NCBI GenBank assembly: GCA_903876865.1
Contig: CAIRBY010000998.1
Coordinates: 1-40,299 of the forward strand
Length of the DNA stretch: 40,299 nucleotides
Origin: an uncultured Acidobacteriia bacterium
GTDB taxonomy: Bacteria; Acidobacteriota; Terriglobia; Bryobacterales; Bryobacteraceae
Direction: 5' to 3'
In this document: one piece after another, positions 1-6,333 of the stretch
How the letters are laid out: each line of letters opens with the position of its first letter
Position numbering within the stretch: position 1 is the first letter of the stretch
Made by a program: the position numbers and the translations under genes
Notes under the pieces: model-generated
What the model was told of the DNA's origin: nothing
The model's database searches: none
The model's input: only the letters and a program-made list of their open reading frames with translations

Positions 1-320
1 ACGCGGGCGCGGGCGGAGACCATTTCGAAGGCGAGGCGGACGTGCTGCCCGCGCGTGGCGGCGGGCGCGTCAAAGCGCCGGCGATACCACCCCGCACCGA
101 TGTAGGCGGGGGATCGCGGATCGAGCGACCAGTTGTGGGGGACGGCGACGTGATCCCAGACGCCATCGCCGTAGGCTGTGTCAAACCACTTGTAGCGCTC
201 GCCCCAGTCCTGGTAGTCTGCTGAGAATTTCCAGTCGCCATTGAGGGAGACGCGGACGGGCTCAGCGGCGGAGAGGAGCGTGCTGGCGATCAGAGCGGCG
301 AAGGTGAGGCGGTTGAGCAT
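1..320 (-). CDS. GH2-type glycoside hydrolase, N-terminal part (cut by window edge)
   Basis: Only the first 106 or so codons are in the window; the gene continues past base 1. It starts at an ATG at 320, four bases after the stop of the upstream GH2 gene, with a short hydrophobic Sec-type signal ending near Ser-Ala-Ala-Glu. The rest reads as the start of a GH2 sugar-binding (jelly-roll) domain: 'LNGDWKF' near residue 26, 'VAVPHNWS' and 'GAGWYRRRF', which match the 'vPHdws...GwYrr' pattern shared with the neighbouring gene. The family normally goes on to an immunoglobulin-like domain and a TIM barrel, which cannot be checked here. It is probably an exported beta-galactosidase, beta-glucuronidase or related exo-enzyme and the last visible gene of the left-arm operon. 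The specific substrate is unknown. Confidence 0.8.
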   Translation of the reverse strand, partial: MLNRLTFAALIASTLLSAAEPVRVSLNGDWKFSADYQDWGERYKWFDTAYGDGVWDHVAVPHNWSLDPRSPAYIGAGWYRRRFDAPAATRGQHVRLAFEMVSARAR

Positions 321-324
321 AGGG

Positions 325-2709
325 TTATTCCGGTTGGCGCGATTGCAGGATCAGTGTCGCGGGGCGCAATCCAGGGGCAGTGGCGGTGACTTTGATTTCG
401 CCAGCGCGGCGCTGCGAGCGCACCACTAAGTAGACGTGCCCCTGCCAGGCGCTGCGATCATTTGCCTGGAAGAGTTCGTTGCTGAGGATGTCGCCGTTGT
501 CGACGCCGGCATTGGTCGCGGGTCCGGCGACGGTAAAGGTGATGCGATGAGTGGCGGCGGGGACTACGATGCCGTAGGCGTCGACGACCTCGGCGGTGAT
601 CTGCGAGAGATCCTGCCCATCGGCGCGTAAGGCGGCGAGATCGGGTGTGAGGCGGAGGGCCGCGGGGGCTCCGGCGGTCTTGAGTTGGTGGCGCGCGACC
701 TCTTTGCCTTTGTCGCGGCCGATGGCGACCAGGGTGCCGGGCGCGAAGGGCACGTCCCAGACGAGGCGGGGTCCGAGGCCGGGTTCGCCTTCGCGCTTCT
801 TCACCCCGAGGCTGCGGCCGTTGAGCAGCAGTTCGACCTCTTCGGCGTTGGTGTAGGTTTCGACTTTGAGCATCTCGCCGGGCTTGAAATTCCAGTGGCT
901 GACCAGGTTGCTCATGGAAACCTTGCGCTTTTCGGCGCCCATGAAGCGAGTGGAATCGGCATGATCGACGACGATGGAGACGACGGGGCGGCGGCCAAAA
1001 TAGGTTTCGAGGTCGTAGCTCCAGGGGTTGCGCGCACCGGTGCGATCGATGAAGCCGGCGCTGGTGCCCTTGGCGGGCCAGAAGTGGGTTTCGCCGAGGT
1101 AGTCCATACCGCCCCAGTAGAAGAGGCCGACGGCATGCTCGCGATCGAGGCTTTTCCACGCAGTGCGGCCGCTATCGCCGAGATTGCTCTCGCTGGAGAC
1201 GTAGGGGAGTTGCGGATAGTCGAGGCGGTCCTTAGCGAAGTGCGGCTCCATGTAATTGGCGCTCATGACGTCCATGTAGAAGGCTACCTGGTGGGGCGGT
1301 TCCTGTTCCCAGTTGGGAAACTGCTTGGCGGTGCCTGGGCGCACACCATTCCAGCGCATGGGGTAGAGCGCCTGGGTCACGGGGCGCGAGGGTTCGATGC
1401 GTCGCACGAGTTCCGCCATGGCGGAGGACTGAGTGACGCCGTAGTCGGGCGCCTGGAAAATATCGACGCCCTCGTTGCCGACGCTCCAGATGAAGACGCT
1501 GGGGTGGTTGCGGTCGCGGCGAAGGAACCATTCGAGGTCGGCGGCCCAGTTCTCCTGGAAGGCGCCCTTCACGCCGTAAAACTGGTCGTTGCGGATATCG
1601 AAAGCTTCGTCGAAGACGAGCAGACCGAGGCGGTCGCAGAGGTCGAGCAGGGCGGGCGCGTGCGGGTTGTGGGCGAGGCGGACAGCGTTCACGCCCATGT
1701 TCTTCATGGATCTGAGGCGCTGCTCGATGGCGCGGTCGAAGGCGGCGGCGCCGAGCGGGCCGAGGTCGTGGTGGATGGCGAAGCCTTTGACGAATTCAAG
1801 CGCGCCATTGAGGAAGAGCCCGTCGGTGGTGAGGCGGATTTCGCGAATGCCGAAGGGCGTCTCATAGCGATCGGTCTCGGTGCCGCCCGTAGAGACGCGG
1901 GAGATCATGCGGTAGAGCGCGGGAGTTTTGGTGCTCCAGAGGCGGGGGCGGGGAACCGCAAGCTGCTGGCGGACGGTGAAGGTTTCGCCGGGCCGGATTG
2001 GGACCACGGCTTTGGCGGTCGCGGCGGCCTTGCCATCGGGATCGAGGATTTCGCTGACCAGCGTGGTCCAGCGGAGGGCGACGCTCTCGTTCTTCAATTC
2101 GGTGCGCACACTCACCAGGGATTGCGCGGCTTCGATCTTCGGGGTGGTGACATAGGTGCCGTCGCGCGCGACGTGGACGTCGCCGGCGATGACCATCCAG
2201 ACGTGGCGGTAGATGCCGCCACCGGTGTACCAGCGCGACGTATCGGGGCGGGAGTTATCGGCGCGAACGGCAATGATATTGTCGCCGGACGGCTTGAGGT
2301 GCGCGGTGATATCGCAGGCGAAGCCAGCATAGCCATTCAGCTTCTCGGCTACGAGCGTGCCATTGACCCAGACTTTGGGCGCGCGATAGACGCCCTCGAA
2401 TTCGAGCCACACGCGGCGGCCTTCGAGGTTGGCCGGGGTGGGGAAGGACTTGCGATACCAGCCGATGCCGAGCGGGCGGAAGCCGTTAGGCATGCCGCCC
2501 AGCGCCTTCTCGTCGAAAGGACCGTAGATAGAGAAATCGTGGGGCAGGTCAACAGGCTGCCAGCGCTGATCGTTGAACTCGGGACGCTCGGCTCCGGGGG
2601 TATCGACGGCGGCGAAGCGCCAGTCGAAATCGAACGACGTGGTGGAGCGTGGCGTGGCGGCGAAGACGGCGCTTGCGGCGAGCGCGAGCAGGAGGAGAGT
2701 GTTCTTCAT
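325..2709 (-). CDS. GH2 family beta-galactosidase-like glycoside hydrolase, exported
   Basis: This 794-residue protein has a Sec signal (first 18 or so residues, ending Val-Phe-Ala-Ala). It then shows the GH2 order: sugar-binding domain ('VDLPHDFS', 'GIGWYRKSF'), immunoglobulin-like domain, and TIM barrel from about residue 300 ('VNAVRLAHNPHAP', 'LVFDEAFD'). The acid/base is Glu413 in 'WSVGNEG' and the likely nucleophile is Glu507 in 'VSSESN', followed by 'FYWGGMDYLGE'. C-terminal beta-sandwich domains follow (motifs 'VELLLNGRSLG' and 'ALRADGQDLSQITAEVVD'). In the family these enzymes release terminal beta-galactose, or sometimes beta-glucuronate or beta-mannose. The ATG shares four bases (ATGA) with the stop of the gene upstream, so translation is probably coupled. 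Substrate identity is inferred; beta-galactosidase is the default for this architecture. Confidence 0.88.
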   Translation of the reverse strand: MKNTLLLLALAASAVFAATPRSTTSFDFDWRFAAVDTPGAERPEFNDQRWQPVDLPHDFSIYGPFDEKALGGMPNGFRPLGIGWYRKSFPTPANLEGRRVWLEFEGVYRAPKVWVNGTLVAEKLNGYAGFACDITAHLKPSGDNIIAVRADNSRPDTSRWYTGGGIYRHVWMVIAGDVHVARDGTYVTTPKIEAAQSLVSVRTELKNESVALRWTTLVSEILDPDGKAAATAKAVVPIRPGETFTVRQQLAVPRPRLWSTKTPALYRMISRVSTGGTETDRYETPFGIREIRLTTDGLFLNGALEFVKGFAIHHDLGPLGAAAFDRAIEQRLRSMKNMGVNAVRLAHNPHAPALLDLCDRLGLLVFDEAFDIRNDQFYGVKGAFQENWAADLEWFLRRDRNHPSVFIWSVGNEGVDIFQAPDYGVTQSSAMAELVRRIEPSRPVTQALYPMRWNGVRPGTAKQFPNWEQEPPHQVAFYMDVMSANYMEPHFAKDRLDYPQLPYVSSESNLGDSGRTAWKSLDREHAVGLFYWGGMDYLGETHFWPAKGTSAGFIDRTGARNPWSYDLETYFGRRPVVSIVVDHADSTRFMGAEKRKVSMSNLVSHWNFKPGEMLKVETYTNAEEVELLLNGRSLGVKKREGEPGLGPRLVWDVPFAPGTLVAIGRDKGKEVARHQLKTAGAPAALRLTPDLAALRADGQDLSQITAEVVDAYGIVVPAATHRITFTVAGPATNAGVDNGDILSNELFQANDRSAWQGHVYLVVRSQRRAGEIKVTATAPGLRPATLILQSRQPE

Positions 2710-5207
2710 CGGGCGACCTCGAAGGTGATGGTCCAGGCAATCTGGCCGGAATCCGCGCGGGTGAGCGTGAGTTCGGCCATCGCCGGGCTGCCGGGGAGAA
2801 TGCGGATGGACGCAGCAGCGGGGCGCCTTTCCGCGGCAACGTTGGAGTGGGCGAGACTGCGCTCGATGGTGTCATCCACCATGGCGACGGTGGGCTGGTA
2901 GCCGTTGGTGGCGATGATGACTTTGTACGGTTCGCCGCCCGCGACGGCGGAGACGCCGTGTAGTTGACGGCGCGCGGCGTCCCAATCGCTGCCCAGCATA
3001 TCGACGGCGCCTTGCATGAGGTGGCGGTTGGTGGAGATCCACTGGGGGCGATCGAGCGCCTGGTGGACGGCCATCATGCGGGCTTCGCCGGGTCGCAGCG
3101 TCTGTTCGAGGCGGGCGTTGCCGGGGACAACGCCTGCCAGGCGCTCGTTCCAGAAATCGTACACGTAGTAGCGCTTCGTGGCGTCCAGGCCGAGCGCGCC
3201 GAAGGCGGTGTCACCGGCGAGATCGGCGGCGATGTCCGCTGGGTGGGTAGTGTCGTTGTTGTAGAAGGTGACCTGGTGCCAGGCGGGGTCGATGGCGAGA
3301 TCGTAAACGCGCGGGTACTGGCTGGTGAATGCGTCGACGGGGCGCGCGCTCTGGCGGGCGGCGTGATAGGGATAGAGGCGCGAGAGGTCGTGGATCTGAT
3401 CGGCGGACATGCGGCCGAAACTGGGGACCACCATCAGGGTGCCGGAGACCACGTAGGCCATGGTCCACATAGCGCGCTCGCCATCGCGGTTGGCGGGCAC
3501 GGCGTGGAAGGGATTCTTGCCGTCCATGTCGTAGTTCATGATGACGCGATTCTTGTACCAGCGCAGGCCCACGCGCGTGATCATCTTCTCGTCGATGACG
3601 TCGGTGTCGCCTTCAGTGCGCTGTGAGGTGACGAGACCGAGGGTAATGTCGCTGCCGCGCTCGAGCGTGCGCTCGTGGAGAAAGGCTTCGGGGCCGAGGC
3701 CGTTTTGCGCGAGGCGGAAGACATTGCGGTAGTGCATGGCGGTAGTGGCGTACGGATCTTCGAGCCCGCCGCGCACGGGCCAGCCGGTGAAGGGGTAATC
3801 GGGGTAGTCGAACTTGACGCCCTGTATGCCGGCGAGGCGCAGGTTCTCCCAGACGTCGCGCACGTGGGCGAGGAAGCCGGGGTCGGTGTAGTCGTAGCCG
3901 AGCTTGCGGGGGATCTTCTTTTCCTTGTCGCGATACAGTTGCTCGCCCTGATCGTTGGTGTGCGGCACGTTGGGCTGATTGAAGACCATGTGGTCCGGGT
4001 GCTGCTCGGCGTAGTCCTGCGAGCGGAAGCCGGTCTGCACGTAGATCATGGGGATGCCGCCGAGTGCGCGTATGGCGCCGGCCCAACGCCGGGCGGTATC
4101 GTAGGGCGCGACGAACTGGCCGTTGGAATTGTTCTTCCAGACGTTCTTCGCGCGGACGTCGGGGCCGCGGCGCCAATGCTCGTCGTCCCACCAGCCCTGC
4201 TGGTTGTTCTCGTCGTAAAGGTCGGGTTCCAGCAGCACGGCGACGGGAGCGTATTTCAGGAAACCGCTGCGCGCGATGGCCTCCATCTCTTCGACTGCGC
4301 CGAGCGAATCGTTGTACGCGTGGTATGCGGTGCGGTCCATGCCGGCGCCGAAGTGATCGACCTGGGCGAACCACATGTCGAGGATCGGGAAGCGGCACAC
4401 AGGGAGGACGACGTTCTGCGCGAGACGCACGCGGTGAGCGTAGGCTTCCAGAGCGTCGAAGGGATTCGGCGTGAGGAAGTCGATGTAGAAGCGATCGTCG
4501 GTGAGGTAGCGCGTTCCCGGGTCCACGCGTTTGCCGATGGGGTCGGCGGCGAAGAGGCGGATGGCGAGGTGGTCGGCGGTGCGGGCGAGTTCGGCGCTCT
4601 TTTCGAATTCGGCGTAGGTGAGGCCGCCGATGACGAGGGAGCGGTTGGCGCCGGGATTGCCGAAGGTGGCGAGGATGTTGTTGCGGCTGGTGCGCGCGGC
4701 GGAGTCGTGCGAGACGAAGGTTTTGGCGCCGCCTCCATTGCCATCGAGCGTGGAGTAGCGCGCCGTCAGAGGGAAGCCTCGAAAGGCGGCGGCTCCGGCG
4801 AGCGGACTCATGGAGAGAACCTGGAGGGACGCGCCTGTGGTGTTTTCGACTCCCGTGGTGAGGGCGATGATGCCGAGATCGTTGTAGAGCGAGATGCGCA
4901 GGAGGAGGCGGGGACCGTTGGGAACGGCAGTTTCGAAGAGCACGGAGCGCCCCATGCCGAGCGCGTCGGCGAGCGGTTCCGCATGCCAGGTGGCGCGGGT
5001 AGAGGTCGAGCTGAAGACGTTTACGGTGGTGGCTGCGTTCTCGATGATGGCGCGGCTTCCTTCGTAGGCGGCCCAGGTGCCGCGGGCGATGTCGTAACGC
5101 ACTTCGAGGCGCGGGTTTTGCAGGCTGACGATGCCGTCGCGTTCGCCGATGGTGACGGCCGCGTGGGCGGTCATGGCGCAGGTGAGGAAGAGAATGAAGG
5201 TTCTCAT
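2706..5207 (-). CDS. alpha-galactosidase-like TIM-barrel glycosidase (clan GH-D/GH36-like), exported
   Basis: The reading frame is open from 5321, but the ATG at 5207 is chosen because it begins a clear Sec signal ('MRTFILFLTCAMTAHA'); the upstream extension has no such character and runs through a hairpin repeat. The resulting protein has 833 residues: an N-terminal beta-supersandwich (to about 290), a TIM barrel and a C-terminal beta-sandwich ('VTFYNND', 'YYVYDFWNERLAG'). The barrel carries 'GVKFDYPDYPF' with Asp467 in a Lys-x-Asp setting, as for the nucleophile of clan D alpha-galactosidases. A later 'LHERTLERGSD'/'SQRTEGDTD' stretch may hold the acid/base. Overall similarity to classic GH36 or GH27 is weak by eye, so a neighbouring or unclassified family is possible. 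It sits in the left-arm operon, overlaps the next gene by 4 bases, and would remove alpha-linked galactose or a similar sugar in the periplasm. Confidence 0.62.
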   Translation of the reverse strand: MRTFILFLTCAMTAHAAVTIGERDGIVSLQNPRLEVRYDIARGTWAAYEGSRAIIENAATTVNVFSSTSTRATWHAEPLADALGMGRSVLFETAVPNGPRLLLRISLYNDLGIIALTTGVENTTGASLQVLSMSPLAGAAAFRGFPLTARYSTLDGNGGGAKTFVSHDSAARTSRNNILATFGNPGANRSLVIGGLTYAEFEKSAELARTADHLAIRLFAADPIGKRVDPGTRYLTDDRFYIDFLTPNPFDALEAYAHRVRLAQNVVLPVCRFPILDMWFAQVDHFGAGMDRTAYHAYNDSLGAVEEMEAIARSGFLKYAPVAVLLEPDLYDENNQQGWWDDEHWRRGPDVRAKNVWKNNSNGQFVAPYDTARRWAGAIRALGGIPMIYVQTGFRSQDYAEQHPDHMVFNQPNVPHTNDQGEQLYRDKEKKIPRKLGYDYTDPGFLAHVRDVWENLRLAGIQGVKFDYPDYPFTGWPVRGGLEDPYATTAMHYRNVFRLAQNGLGPEAFLHERTLERGSDITLGLVTSQRTEGDTDVIDEKMITRVGLRWYKNRVIMNYDMDGKNPFHAVPANRDGERAMWTMAYVVSGTLMVVPSFGRMSADQIHDLSRLYPYHAARQSARPVDAFTSQYPRVYDLAIDPAWHQVTFYNNDTTHPADIAADLAGDTAFGALGLDATKRYYVYDFWNERLAGVVPGNARLEQTLRPGEARMMAVHQALDRPQWISTNRHLMQGAVDMLGSDWDAARRQLHGVSAVAGGEPYKVIIATNGYQPTVAMVDDTIERSLAHSNVAAERRPAAASIRILPGSPAMAELTLTRADSGQIAWTITFEVAR

Positions 5208-5232
5208 TCGGGCGCCGGGAGCGTCGCAAGAG

Positions 5233-5266
5233 CTACTTGGACAGGCCAGGAGGCCTGTCCTACTTG
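5233..5266. repeat. perfect 9-bp hairpin flanked by a 7-bp direct repeat, at a stop codon
   Basis: Bases 5239-5247 (GGACAGGCC) and 5252-5260 (GGCCTGTCC) form a perfect 9-bp stem with a 4-base AGGA loop. The element is flanked by direct repeats CTACTTG at 5233-5239 and 5260-5266, whose ends share the outer base pair of the stem. On the minus strand the repeat contains AAGTAG, which supplies the TAG stop of the upstream gene, and the second copy would supply the same stop again. This looks like a small mobile palindrome (REP/MITE-like) with a target duplication. No terminator-type T tract follows. Whether it recurs elsewhere in the genome cannot be seen here. Confidence 0.6.
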
Positions 5267-6333
5267 CGCAGCGGGATGTGGACGTTGAAGGCATGGTCTC
5301 GGACTCCATTCTTCGGAGCATCTACGGCGCCGAACAGGGCGATGGGAACTCCTTTTTCGAAGAGTAGCGCGGGACGTTCGACCTTAGTTCCACTGCGCGT
5401 GCCGTCAGCCCAGGTGAAGTAATTGTCGAGCACTTTGGGATGGCGGGCGGGCTGCCAATCAAAGCCGTCGCGCGATTCGAAGAGGGCCAGGCCTCCGTTG
5501 GAGCCACTGAAGCGGCCGACGACATCGCGCGTGATGGCCCAGTAGCGATCCTTGCCGCGCCAGATGTAGGGGTCCTCGGCGAGCATCCACTCCTTGCCGC
5601 CATCGTTGGCCTCGAAGATCGTGCCGGGATGGCGGACGTAGGGGCCGGCGGCGGTCTTTGAGGTAGCGACGCCGTAGCGGACGCGGCCGCCGTGCGGCGA
5701 GCCATCGTCGATCACGCCTTTGTAGACCAGGAGTACGCCGCCTTCGGGGCGTGGGGCGGCGCCGGGGTTACTGACCATGAGCGAATCGAAGGAGCCCTTC
5801 TCGGGATTGGCATCGAGCGCGGGATGATCGAAGCGCTGCCAGGGACCTTCGGGTCGGTCGGCGATGGCCACCCCGATGCGCTGGTGATTGCGATGCGAGT
5901 AGTTGAGTTCTTTCATGAGCTTGCCGTCACCGGTGTTGCCCATGTAGAAGAGACAATACTGCTTGCCCACGCGGATGATGTTGGGGTTGTGGGTGCAGGC
6001 GCCATCCCAGAATTCGGGACTGCGCGCGGGCAGCGCGACATCGCGATGGCGGTAGGGGCCGAGCGGGCGATCGCTGACCGCGTGGGCAATTTCCGAGCGG
6101 GTGACCCAGGCGTTGTGGCCGAGTTCGCGGGGCCAGCGCGAGTAGAAGAGATGGTAGCGGCCGTCATCGGACTGAATGGGCGCACCGCACCAGATGTAGT
6201 ATCGTTCGTCGATGAATTTCGCGTCGAGCGGGACAGGTTGGATGAGCTGCGAGAAATCGAGGTCGTCCTCGTTGGCGGCGCGGGCGGAGGTGGCGGCCGC
6301 GGCCAGAGTGGATAAAAAGATTCGCCGGTTCAT
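5260..6333 (-). CDS. GH43/GH117-like five-bladed beta-propeller glycoside hydrolase, Tat-exported
   Basis: This 357-residue protein starts with 'MNRRIFLSTLAAAATSARA', a twin-arginine signal. It is built of short propeller-blade repeats: 'YYIWCGAPIQSDDGRYHLFY', 'AWVTRSEIAHAVS', 'THNPNIIRVGKQYCLFY', 'NHQRIGVAIADRPEGPWQRF', 'AEDPYIWRGKDRYWAI'. These are typical of the GH43/62/32/68/117/130 superfamily of furanosidase and anhydro-galactosidase folds. It is close in sequence to the C-terminal half of the fusion protein at 36716-38473 and more distantly to the protein at 32971-34089. Its ATG shares four bases with the stop of the SGNH-GH16 gene upstream, so the pair GH16 plus this protein is translated together, matching the fusion in the right arm. 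The substrate is not predictable; an action on ends released by GH16 is inferred. Confidence 0.78.
   Translation of the reverse strand: MNRRIFLSTLAAAATSARAANEDDLDFSQLIQPVPLDAKFIDERYYIWCGAPIQSDDGRYHLFYSRWPRELGHNAWVTRSEIAHAVSDRPLGPYRHRDVALPARSPEFWDGACTHNPNIIRVGKQYCLFYMGNTGDGKLMKELNYSHRNHQRIGVAIADRPEGPWQRFDHPALDANPEKGSFDSLMVSNPGAAPRPEGGVLLVYKGVIDDGSPHGGRVRYGVATSKTAAGPYVRHPGTIFEANDGGKEWMLAEDPYIWRGKDRYWAITRDVVGRFSGSNGGLALFESRDGFDWQPARHPKVLDNYFTWADGTRSGTKVERPALLFEKGVPIALFGAVDAPKNGVRDHAFNVHIPLRK

Noticed and set aside
685-2901. Long open frame on the plus strand opposite the GH2 gene (738 codons)
   Set aside because: High-GC antisense shadow: no signal, no recognisable domain, low-complexity Gly/Ala/Glu/Val composition, while the minus-strand frame is a complete GH2 enzyme.
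3675-5288. Long open frame on the plus strand opposite the alpha-galactosidase-like gene
   Set aside because: Same antisense-shadow character; the opposite strand encodes a structured, exported enzyme.
5208-5321. Upstream extension of the alpha-galactosidase-like gene to 5321
   Set aside because: The extension reads through the palindromic repeat, has no signal character and overlaps the preceding gene; the ATG at 5207 starts a clear Sec signal.
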